From the NCBI RefSeq assembly GCF_001590985.1, contig NZ_BCTX01000036.1:1-50657 (forward strand): a stretch of 50,657 nucleotides of DNA. The letters run 5' to 3'. How positions within the stretch are numbered: position 1 is the first letter of the stretch; each line of letters starts with the position of its first letter. The translations under genes and the position numbers were made by a program. This DNA is from Novosphingobium naphthalenivorans NBRC 102051 (lineage in GTDB: Bacteria > Pseudomonadota > Alphaproteobacteria > Sphingomonadales > Sphingomonadaceae). Positions 41,152 through 49,093 of the stretch are shown here, piece by piece. The notes beneath the pieces are model-generated. The model did no database searches. It was not told the origin of the DNA and was given only the letters and a program-made list of their open reading frames with translations.

Positions 41152-42843
41152 TTGAAATCGCCAGAACATAGGCGCGCCGCCATTCTCGATCGCTTTCCAC
41201 GGTGGCCGAACCTCACGATAGCCGGACTTTTCGACCTTGCCGCAGCCGAGCATGGCGCGCGGCCTGCGATCCTGACCGTGGACGAGGAATTTACCTACAA
41301 CCGGCTGCAGGAAGAGAGCAGGGCGCTGGCCTCGGGGTTGATTGAACTGGGCCTTCAGCCTGGCGACCATGTCGCGATCGTGATGGCAAACTTTCCCGAG
41401 TTTCCACTCGTCAAGCTGGCCCTCGCCCGAATTGGTGCGGTAGCGGTGCCGGTGAATTATGCGCTCCGACGGGACGAACTGCGGTATGTCGTCGAACAGT
41501 CGCGCAGCCGGTTCCTTGTCGGTATGGCGATGTATCGGGACCGAGACTACCTGGCGGATTTCTTGGCAATCCGAAAGGATGTGCAGGGCCTCGAGCGAAT
41601 CATCATCAGGGAGACGAATGCTTCTGCCGGTGATGGCGTGCTGGTGCTGGACCAGGTTCGGTCGATGGCCTCGCTCGAATCGGACCGCGATCTCGCCCGC
41701 TGCGAAGCGGCGGCATCAGGCTGCGCCTTGTCGGACATTGTTTATACCTCGGGCACGACCGGACATCCCAAAGGCGCGATGGTGACCCATGACATGGTGC
41801 TGCGTGCAGCGTTTTCCTCTGCGTTGACGCGGTCGTTCGAAGACGGGCGACGGATCCAGTTCGCGCTGCCGATGTATCATGTGTTCGGGTACGTCGAGTG
41901 CTGGATAGCCTCGCTCTTCGTGGGCGGCTGCATCGTGCCGCATCCTGTTTTCGATGCCTCCACGATGCTGGACTGGGCAGAGCGCCTGGAGACGACGGAC
42001 ATGGTCTGCGTTCCAGTCATGACCGAAGCGCTCATCCAAGAGGCGAGGGCGCGCACGTTCCACTCGCCCGCCCTGCTGTCGGTGTTCAACAGTGGGGGCG
42101 TCAATCCGCCCTCGATATGGCAGTACATTCGAGAGGATCTGGGCGCGCGCGAGATCCACACGGCCTACGGCATGACCGAAACCACGGCCTCGGCGATGTG
42201 CACTTGGACAGAAGATCCGGAGGAGTGTCTGCTCGAAACGAACGGGAGAACGAAACTGGCCGGTGTGGCCGGGGACGAATCGCTTGGAGGCCGGGTTGCG
42301 CTCTATCGCGCCGTGGACCCGGAAACGGGCCTCGAAGTGCCCATCGGGGTGGACGGCGAACTGCAGGTCAGAGGGCCGATCGTGACCCGCGGCTATTATG
42401 AACGGCCTGACGAAACCGCCGCCGCCTTCACCAGTGATGGCTGGTTTCGGACGGGCGACCTCGGGCGGCTGATCGAGGGTGGGTACCTGAGGCTGACGGG
42501 AAGGATCAAGGAAACCTACCGCTGCGGCGGCGAAATGGTCATGCCGCGAGAGATCGAAACCCTCCTGGCCGACTTCCCCGGCACGTCGCAGGTCCTGGCC
42601 GTCGGGATTCCCGATCCGCGAATGGGGGAGGTCGGGTGCCTTTGCGTGGTGCCTGAACCCGGACTGGTGCCGGATACCGATGCCATGATCGCACTGTGTG
42701 CTGAACGCCTGGCGCGCTTCAAGGTGCCGCGTCACGCAGTGTTGATCCGGGCCGAAGACATTCCCGTCACCGCAACCGGGCGTCCGCAGAAGTTCCGATT
42801 GGCGAAGCTGGCCGCCGAACTGGTGTCAGTACGGATCACCTGA
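41152..42843 (+). CDS. Acyl-CoA synthetase (AMP-forming) 3
   Basis: 563 aa starting with TTG at 41152, preceded by GAAGGAA; no ATG fits. ANL motifs: VYTSGTTGHPKGAM, YGMTETTASA, GWFRTGDLG, GRIKETYRCGGEMVMPREIE and the C-terminal TATGRPQKFRL with the catalytic Lys. The gene is monocistronic, divergent from the acyl-CoA dehydrogenase-TetR operon over operator 4, and convergent with the MFS gene. Substrate acid unknown. Confidence 0.9.
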   Translation: MKSPEHRRAAILDRFPRWPNLTIAGLFDLAAAEHGARPAILTVDEEFTYNRLQEESRALASGLIELGLQPGDHVAIVMANFPEFPLVKLALARIGAVAVPVNYALRRDELRYVVEQSRSRFLVGMAMYRDRDYLADFLAIRKDVQGLERIIIRETNASAGDGVLVLDQVRSMASLESDRDLARCEAAASGCALSDIVYTSGTTGHPKGAMVTHDMVLRAAFSSALTRSFEDGRRIQFALPMYHVFGYVECWIASLFVGGCIVPHPVFDASTMLDWAERLETTDMVCVPVMTEALIQEARARTFHSPALLSVFNSGGVNPPSIWQYIREDLGAREIHTAYGMTETTASAMCTWTEDPEECLLETNGRTKLAGVAGDESLGGRVALYRAVDPETGLEVPIGVDGELQVRGPIVTRGYYERPDETAAAFTSDGWFRTGDLGRLIEGGYLRLTGRIKETYRCGGEMVMPREIETLLADFPGTSQVLAVGIPDPRMGEVGCLCVVPEPGLVPDTDAMIALCAERLARFKVPRHAVLIRAEDIPVTATGRPQKFRLAKLAAELVSVRIT

Positions 42844-42934
42844 AGTCCGGCGCGAGCGGACTGGACGGATGGGGCAGCCCCAGGTCCATGCCGAATTCTT
42901 CGAACCGGTTTTCATCTGTCGATGGAAGCGGCGG

Positions 42935-44260
42935 TCAGAAATCCACGCTGGCCAGCGTGCGCTTATAGGTTCCGCGCGCGATCCACAGCAGAACAAGCGC
43001 CACCGGACCACTGATCCCAATCGACAGCGCCAGGGAGCTTCCCAGGGCCATTTCATCCCGGAAAAGGTGATCGGTGAACAGAGCGGTCAACGTCGGGCCA
43101 AGCCCAATGCCGAACATGTTGGTTGTGAACTGGTAGATGGCGGTGACCTGTCCGCGCATCTGGTTCGGCGTGATGTCCTGCAGCGCTGCCGCAGCAGCGC
43201 CGAAGGGCATGGCGCAGCCGAACTGGAAGACAAAGACAGCGGCCAGGATCGGCCACGCGTCCTGAAGCAGGCCGCTCGCCAGTCCCGCCGGTAACGCGAT
43301 AAGGCCGGCAACGATCCCTACCAGGATGTTGCTGTCCTTCAGGCCGTGATCGCGCAACCGGGTTGCGAGAATTCCGCCACACAGCACGCCAAGGGCGCCG
43401 GATACCATGATCACCAGTCCGAAACGGGTGCCCACTTCGGTCGTCGACCACCCGTGAACGCGCATGAAAAGGGTAGGGTACCACGCTATTGCGCAGTTCC
43501 ACATCAGCGTCAGCAGTGCATACCCCATGATCATCACCGAATAGGTCCGGCCGTTGTCGGCCATGTATCGCATGGTGGCGCCGATGGTGGGGACCATGTC
43601 TGCTTTTTTGCCGGTGCGGGCCGGCTCGCGCATGGTCATGACCCACAGCGCCACGAGCACACCCGGGAGGCCGATGGCGATGAAGACGCCTTGCCAGGGT
43701 TCCAGGTGACCGACCACCGGCAGTTCCATGGCGGGCATTATGGCGATGATGGTGCCGCCAATGATCGTTGCCAGCCCCGAACCGACGTAGATCGCGCTCA
43801 GATACAGGCTGAGCGCCACGGGGCGGGTGCGCGGCGGAAAGTAGTCGCTGATGAGCGAGTAGGCGCCCGGTGAGAGCGATGCCTCCCCGACGCCCACGCC
43901 GACCCGCGCGAGAAACATGTGCGTGAAGTTCTTCGCCAGCCCGCACAGCGCAGTCATGATGCTCCAGACCCCTACGCCGGCCGCGATGATCGTGGTCCTG
44001 CGGTGCTGATCCACCAAGCGGCCCAGCGGCAGGCCAAGCACGGTGTAGAAGATGGCAAAGGCAAAACCGTGCAGCAAACTGAGCTGGGTATCCGAGATAT
44101 CCAGCGATTTCCTGATCGGGCCGACGAGAAGAGTCAGCGCCTGGCGATCAAGATACGAGAAGGTGTAAGCGATGATGAGAATGCCTAGCGCATACCACGC
44201 ATAGGCCCCGCCCTGCCGTGCTGCCGACGGTCCGCCCTGTTCGCCATGCGTTTGCTGCAC
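42935..44260 (-). CDS. MFS transporter, spinster-like
   Basis: 441 aa with about twelve hydrophobic segments in the inner membrane. Typical motifs: FSYLDRQALTLLVGPI in TM1, a motif A-like LGLPLGRLVDQHRR between TM2 and TM3, and VGVGEASLSPGAYSLISDYF in TM4-5, common in the spinster-type group of sphingomonad catabolic transporters. Last gene of the operon that starts with the TonB receptor, 60 bases after the CoA transferase gene. Likely moves the substrate or an acidic intermediate across the inner membrane. Confidence 0.92.
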   Translation of the reverse strand: MQQTHGEQGGPSAARQGGAYAWYALGILIIAYTFSYLDRQALTLLVGPIRKSLDISDTQLSLLHGFAFAIFYTVLGLPLGRLVDQHRRTTIIAAGVGVWSIMTALCGLAKNFTHMFLARVGVGVGEASLSPGAYSLISDYFPPRTRPVALSLYLSAIYVGSGLATIIGGTIIAIMPAMELPVVGHLEPWQGVFIAIGLPGVLVALWVMTMREPARTGKKADMVPTIGATMRYMADNGRTYSVMIMGYALLTLMWNCAIAWYPTLFMRVHGWSTTEVGTRFGLVIMVSGALGVLCGGILATRLRDHGLKDSNILVGIVAGLIALPAGLASGLLQDAWPILAAVFVFQFGCAMPFGAAAAALQDITPNQMRGQVTAIYQFTTNMFGIGLGPTLTALFTDHLFRDEMALGSSLALSIGISGPVALVLLWIARGTYKRTLASVDF

Positions 44261-44320
44261 GAAGTCCTCTCCCGCTCAGCTTATTCTTTTCTGGATGCAC
44301 GGTTCAGCGGCAATCGGCCG

Positions 44321-45496
44321 CTAGTGCAGAGGCTTGCCCAGAACGCCCGCGTCCACCAGTTCCTGCAATTCGTTTCCTTCGATTGCAAGCTCATCGCGCA
44401 GGATGCTTTCGAGATCCTGGTTCCATTCTGGCGGAGGGCCGACCGGACGAGCGGGCGTCCTGCTCATGTGCTGCAAGGGATTGGCGATGAGCCGGAGTGA
44501 GTTGCCCATGTTCCAGACCAGGTTGCGTGCCGCGCTCTGCTCTTCGGCAAACGCCTCGGCAACGTTGAAGATCGGGCTGAGGGGGACCATGGCGGCCTTG
44601 AAGCAAGCTTCCCATTCCCGCGTGGAGCCTGCCGCGAACTTTGGCGCCAGGATCGCTGAAAGCTCGGCGCGATTGGTGACACGAGCCGTGTTGTCCACAA
44701 ATCGCGGGTCGTCGGGCAAATCTGGAAGGGCCATGGCGTTGCACATCCGTCGGAACTGGTCATTCGTGGCGACCGCCAGAGTAACCCAGCCGTCGTTCGT
44801 CTGGAAAGGCTGCCCCGGCGAGAAGTTGCGGTTGATCCCGCCGAGCCGGCTCTGGACGTGATCGTGATCGAGATAGTCCTGACCGGCATCGACCAGCATC
44901 ATGATCCCGACATCGAAAAGCGAAATGTCGATGTGCTGTCCCATGCCGGAGCGTCCCCGTTCGTGCAACGCTGCAAGAATGCCGACGGATCCGACCATGC
45001 CCGACATGATGTCAACCATGGGCAGGCCAGCGCGGGCAGGCGGACGATCGGGTTCGCCGCACAGCGTCATGATCCCGGTCATGCCTTGGATGATCGTGTC
45101 GTAACCGGGCTGGCTGCTCCGCGGGCCGGTCTGGCCGAAGCCCGTGACCGAAAGGTAGATGAGGCCCGGGTTGCTCTGACTCAAGGTGGGATAATCGAGC
45201 CCGTAACGGGCGAGGTCGCCGACCTTGAAGTTTTCCAGCAGGATGTCTGATCGCAGGGCCAGCCTACGCACCAGTTCCTGTCCGCGCGGGTCCTTGAGGT
45301 TGACCGCAATGCTCTTCTTGCCGCGATTGATCGCACGGAAATAGTGCGTGCCCCACGTGCGGGTATCATCACCCCCCATGGACTCGACCTTGATGACTTC
45401 GGCTCCCAGGTCGCTCAGCATCTGGCCGGCAAATGGCGCGGCGAGCACCCTCGACAGGTCGAGGACCTTGATGCCCGAAAGCGGTTGCGACGACAT
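44321..45496 (-). CDS. Class III (CaiB/BaiF) CoA transferase
   Basis: 391 aa from the ATG ending at 45496; the frame continues upstream without support. N-terminal LSGIKVLDLSRVLAAPFAGQ and GAEVIKVE are standard, and the catalytic Asp lies in LPMVDIMSGM. Family III enzymes move CoA between carboxylates via an enzyme-bound anhydride, so this could recycle CoA onto an acid formed by ring opening. Placed between the lactonase-like hydrolase and the transporter gene in one operon. Confidence 0.92.
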   Translation of the reverse strand: MSSQPLSGIKVLDLSRVLAAPFAGQMLSDLGAEVIKVESMGGDDTRTWGTHYFRAINRGKKSIAVNLKDPRGQELVRRLALRSDILLENFKVGDLARYGLDYPTLSQSNPGLIYLSVTGFGQTGPRSSQPGYDTIIQGMTGIMTLCGEPDRPPARAGLPMVDIMSGMVGSVGILAALHERGRSGMGQHIDISLFDVGIMMLVDAGQDYLDHDHVQSRLGGINRNFSPGQPFQTNDGWVTLAVATNDQFRRMCNAMALPDLPDDPRFVDNTARVTNRAELSAILAPKFAAGSTREWEACFKAAMVPLSPIFNVAEAFAEEQSAARNLVWNMGNSLRLIANPLQHMSRTPARPVGPPPEWNQDLESILRDELAIEGNELQELVDAGVLGKPLH

Positions 45497-45530
45497 TTTG
45501 TCTTTCCTCTCGAAACTGGCTCTTGCCGCG

Positions 45531-46547
45531 TCAGATACGGTACAAACCGCGAGCATTGCCTGCGAAGAAGGCGGCTTGCCCGGACGGCGGCAGATCGGCA
45601 ACCAGCCGCTTCATGCCGTTCACCAGTGTCCGCATGGGTATGGCCACCTTGTCGACCGGGAAGTTGCTGCCGAAAAGGCAACGTTCGGCACCGAACTCAC
45701 GAAGACAATGATCGACCCAGGGGCGACAGATGTCTGCGAGTTCCTCGGAGGAGACAGGGCGTTCGCGCCCGTCGGCCGTGACGATGCCCAGGCGCGAAAT
45801 CGCAAATCCGCCGATCTTGACGCTCACGTTCGTGCAGCAGGCCACTTCGCTCATGCCGGCTTTCCAATCGGCGATGACTTGTTCGCGCCTGTCGGCGTAG
45901 GGGCCTACGCCCAATGGCCCGCCAATGTGGTTAAGGGCGATGGGCAGATCGGGGAAGGCTCGTGCGAGATCGGCTACCTCGCCTAGCTGCGTGTGGAATG
46001 CGTACAGGTCCAGCACATACCCGTCGGTGGCCAGACGTTCCACGCCGCGCCGAAAGGCATCCTGTCCCATGAGGCCGGCCGGTGCCCCCTGATCGCCATA
46101 TCCTGCGACCGCATCGGCATCGTAGGTCGCACGGGTTCGCACGCCGCGAAACCGGCCGCGACCGGCCTGGTTCAAAGCCTCGAGCACGGGCTCTACTGCA
46201 TCGCCCAGCGAAAGATCGGCCCAGCCGATGATCGCTGCTGCCACGTTTACATCGCTTGAGTTGCCCAGCGCCTGTTGGCTCGCGAATTCGACTTCGCCGA
46301 CCGGTTCAAGTTCGATCGGACCCTCTTCGCGATAGGCCATGGTGCAATCGACAAACACCGACGCCGAAATGCCCGCTGACCTTGCGTCCTGCTCGTAGGC
46401 GGCCCGGAAATAGGCGGGCTCGGAAAAGTCCCACAGATGGATGTGCGAGTCGACTATGTCGACATCGGACCCGATCGGCGCCTCTTCGCCGAGGGCGAGC
46501 CAGGCTTCATCGATGGGGTGGACGTGGGGTTTCTTGTGCTTGGACAT
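45531..46547 (-). CDS. Amidohydrolase-superfamily hydrolase, COG3618 lactonase-like
   Basis: 338 aa TIM-barrel protein. The metal-binding His-x-His is His35-Ile-His37 in DSHIHLWD; further barrel residues are seen in LNHIGG and the Asp-containing FGSNFPVD segment at the C-terminus. COG3618 includes fucono-lactonase and 2-pyrone-4,6-dicarboxylate lactonase, which open lactones. Placed in an operon with a Baeyer-Villiger monooxygenase, whose product is a lactone, it is a good candidate for the ring-opening hydrolase. Decarboxylase activity (another branch of the superfamily) is the alternative. Confidence 0.85.
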   Translation of the reverse strand: MSKHKKPHVHPIDEAWLALGEEAPIGSDVDIVDSHIHLWDFSEPAYFRAAYEQDARSAGISASVFVDCTMAYREEGPIELEPVGEVEFASQQALGNSSDVNVAAAIIGWADLSLGDAVEPVLEALNQAGRGRFRGVRTRATYDADAVAGYGDQGAPAGLMGQDAFRRGVERLATDGYVLDLYAFHTQLGEVADLARAFPDLPIALNHIGGPLGVGPYADRREQVIADWKAGMSEVACCTNVSVKIGGFAISRLGIVTADGRERPVSSEELADICRPWVDHCLREFGAERCLFGSNFPVDKVAIPMRTLVNGMKRLVADLPPSGQAAFFAGNARGLYRI

Positions 46548-46563
46548 GGATCTTGTGTCCTGG

Positions 46564-47358
46564 TCAGGCCAGCAGGCCGCCGTCGACCGGGACAGTTTGC
46601 CCGGTCACCATTGAGGCACCTTCCCCCGCCAGGAATGCGATGACCCAGCCGATTTCCTCCGGCTCGGCAAATCGGCCAAGCGGGACTTTCTCGGCTGTGG
46701 CCGCCTCGCGCGCGGGATCGTTGGTCAGGCGGGCAACCATTGGCGTGCGGACATAGCCAGGCGCGACGGCGTTGACCCGGATCTTCTGGGGTGCCCATTC
46801 GACCGCAAGTGCGCGCGTCAGGTTGACGACGCCGCCCTTGCTGGCGCGGTAGGACGGGTTGGCATTGCCGCGCCCGGTAATCCCGGCACTCAGTCCGCCG
46901 ACCGAGGCGACGTTGATGATGGAACCACCGACGCCGCGTTCTATCATCGATCGTGCCGCCAGACGGCAACCCAGAAAAAGTCCTGTCAGGTTGACGTTGA
47001 GTACGCACTGCCAGGTATCCAGATCGTAATCGACGCTTGCCCCGGCAACATTCATCGCGGCGGAGTTCACCAGGATGTCGATGCCGCCACACTGTTCGAC
47101 GATGTCGGCGAAGACGGCCTCGATCGAGTCCGTGCTGGAAAGATCGACCTCGAAGGAGAGCGCGCGGCCCGCAAAGCCGGCGATCTGCTCCAGCGCGGCC
47201 TGCAACCCTTCCTGGTTGCGGTCGAGCAAGGCGACCTGTGCACCCAATTGACACAGGAGCCTTGCTGTCGCGAGGCCGATGCCGCTGGCCGCGCCTGTCA
47301 CTACTGCCGTCTTGCCGGACAGAGACAAGCGGGCTTCAAGGACATCGGCAACTCTCAT
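46564..47358 (-). CDS. Short-chain dehydrogenase/reductase
   Basis: 264 aa classical SDR: TGAASGIG cofactor motif, LLDRN with Asp suggesting NAD(H), NSAAMN in place of NNAG, catalytic Ser in NVASVGG and YRASK. The start overlaps the stop of the monooxygenase gene (ATGA at 47355-47358), so the two are translationally coupled. Probably makes the ketone used by the Baeyer-Villiger enzyme or oxidises the hydroxy acid after lactone opening. Substrate unknown. Confidence 0.9.
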   Translation of the reverse strand: MRVADVLEARLSLSGKTAVVTGAASGIGLATARLLCQLGAQVALLDRNQEGLQAALEQIAGFAGRALSFEVDLSSTDSIEAVFADIVEQCGGIDILVNSAAMNVAGASVDYDLDTWQCVLNVNLTGLFLGCRLAARSMIERGVGGSIINVASVGGLSAGITGRGNANPSYRASKGGVVNLTRALAVEWAPQKIRVNAVAPGYVRTPMVARLTNDPAREAATAEKVPLGRFAEPEEIGWVIAFLAGEGASMVTGQTVPVDGGLLA

Positions 47359-49037
47359 GCGGGTTCCTTGATCTTGTCGGCAGGGACGCCGTCAAACAGG
47401 AAGCCGCGCCAGTTGTCGGCCTCGATGTCCTTGCATAGTAGCTTGAACTCGGGATTGCCGCCCGCATAGAAAAGGACTTCGCGCTTCTGCGCGCCTTCCA
47501 CGTTCTTGTTGACGCCGGTGAACCAGGAATTGGTTTTCCCGATGAGCCCCTTCGAGAGCAGGTCCATGCACAACTCGTTCCACTCGTCTTGGGCCTTGGG
47601 ATCGGCCTCGAGCACCTTGATGTCATTGTCCTTGATGAACTGCATCAGGTTTGTGTTCCAGTCGATCGCCGTCGCCGAGCAGCGCGGGATGTTGCAGAAC
47701 ACCGTGCCGTTCTGCGGCCCCACAAGGGTGAAGAAGTTGGGGAAGCCGTCAACGGTCAGGCCAAGGTAAGTGCTGACGCCCTCTTCCTTCCAGACCTGGT
47801 TGAGCGAACGTCCATCCTTGCCATAGATTTCCACGCGGCTGAGCGATCCGCGGATGGCGTAAAACCCGGTCGCATAAACGATGACGTCAACGTCATAGAG
47901 ATGCCCGTCGTTCGTGCGAATGCCCTTGGGTTCGATCTGCTCGATCGGCGTCTCACGCAGATCGACAAGGTGAACGTTATCCTGATTGTAGCATTCGTAG
48001 TACTTCGTCTCCATGGGCACGCGGCGGGTGCCGTAGCCATGGTCCTTCGGGATCAGCCTGTCGGCTACAGCCTGATCCTTGACGCGTTCGCGGATCTTGC
48101 GCGTGACGAAATCCGTGACAATCGCGTTCGCTTCCGGGTTCTCGAGATAATCATGGTAGTTGCCCAGCCAGAGCCGGAACCCCGGTCCCTTGTAAAGCTC
48201 TTCGTACTTGGCCTCGCGAACGTCGGCGGGAACGTCGAGGGTGTTTTCCGGCATCCACTTGTGGGGAAAGCCCGAAAGCGTGGTGTCGCAGAAGTTGTTC
48301 AGTTCGGTGTACTTGGCCTTGATTTCGTCCATTTCCTCCTGGCTCAGCGGGGCATTGCCCAGCGGGTTGCACCAGTTGGGCGAACGCTGGAAGACGTAAA
48401 GGTCCTTCGCGACCTTGGCCATCTCCTGGATTACCTGAACGCCGGAAGCGCCGGTCCCGATCACCGCGACGCGCTTGCCCGAGAAGTCAATGTTTGCGCC
48501 TTTGTTGCTGTTCGGGTCACGCGGCCAGCGGCCGGTGTGCCACCAGTCGCCTTCGAAGGTGTAGATACCCGGCACGTTCGGCATCTGGGGAGCGGAAAGA
48601 GGCCCCATCGCCGAGAAAAGGAAGCGTGCGGTCATCGGGATTGACCCGCCTTCCTCAAGCTGGATGACCCAGTACTGGTTCTCCGTGTCCCAGCGCGCAC
48701 TGCGCACGCGTTGATTGAAGATGTAATCCTTGCGGATGTCCATGTGCTCAGCAGCGGTCTGGAGGTAGGATAGAACTTCCGGCTGCCCCGCGAAGCGTTC
48801 GGTCCAGTTGAACTTCTGCAGAAGTTCGGGCGACCAGAAATAGCTGTAGGTATGGCTTTCGGAATCTACCCGGCATCCCGGGTAGCGGTTCCAGAACCAC
48901 GCCCCGCCGACATCGGGCGCAGCCTCGATGCCGCGGACATTGTAGCCCTGCTCACGCAGTTTGTAGACTTGGTACATGCCGGATATGCCGGCGCCGATCA
49001 CGACTGCATCAAAGTCGGGTTGTTTACCCATTTTCAT
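47355..49037 (-). CDS. Baeyer-Villiger monooxygenase, flavin-dependent type I
   Basis: 560 aa. Two Rossmann motifs (GAGISG near residue 15 for FAD and GTGASG for NADPH) surround the type I fingerprint FEGDWWHTGRWP with Phe161, Gly163, His167, Trp171 and Pro172. An ATGF motif (YATGFY) follows. Length matches cyclohexanone- and cyclopentadecanone-type enzymes. It inserts oxygen next to a ketone, turning a cyclic ketone into a lactone. Operon partners (SDR and lactonase-like hydrolase) fit this sequence of steps. Confidence 0.93.
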   Translation of the reverse strand: MKMGKQPDFDAVVIGAGISGMYQVYKLREQGYNVRGIEAAPDVGGAWFWNRYPGCRVDSESHTYSYFWSPELLQKFNWTERFAGQPEVLSYLQTAAEHMDIRKDYIFNQRVRSARWDTENQYWVIQLEEGGSIPMTARFLFSAMGPLSAPQMPNVPGIYTFEGDWWHTGRWPRDPNSNKGANIDFSGKRVAVIGTGASGVQVIQEMAKVAKDLYVFQRSPNWCNPLGNAPLSQEEMDEIKAKYTELNNFCDTTLSGFPHKWMPENTLDVPADVREAKYEELYKGPGFRLWLGNYHDYLENPEANAIVTDFVTRKIRERVKDQAVADRLIPKDHGYGTRRVPMETKYYECYNQDNVHLVDLRETPIEQIEPKGIRTNDGHLYDVDVIVYATGFYAIRGSLSRVEIYGKDGRSLNQVWKEEGVSTYLGLTVDGFPNFFTLVGPQNGTVFCNIPRCSATAIDWNTNLMQFIKDNDIKVLEADPKAQDEWNELCMDLLSKGLIGKTNSWFTGVNKNVEGAQKREVLFYAGGNPEFKLLCKDIEADNWRGFLFDGVPADKIKEPA

Positions 49038-49093
49038 CTCCTAAGGATCATGCTGCTATGCGTTGGGCCGGTTTGGCCGCATTCTCCCCCTCG

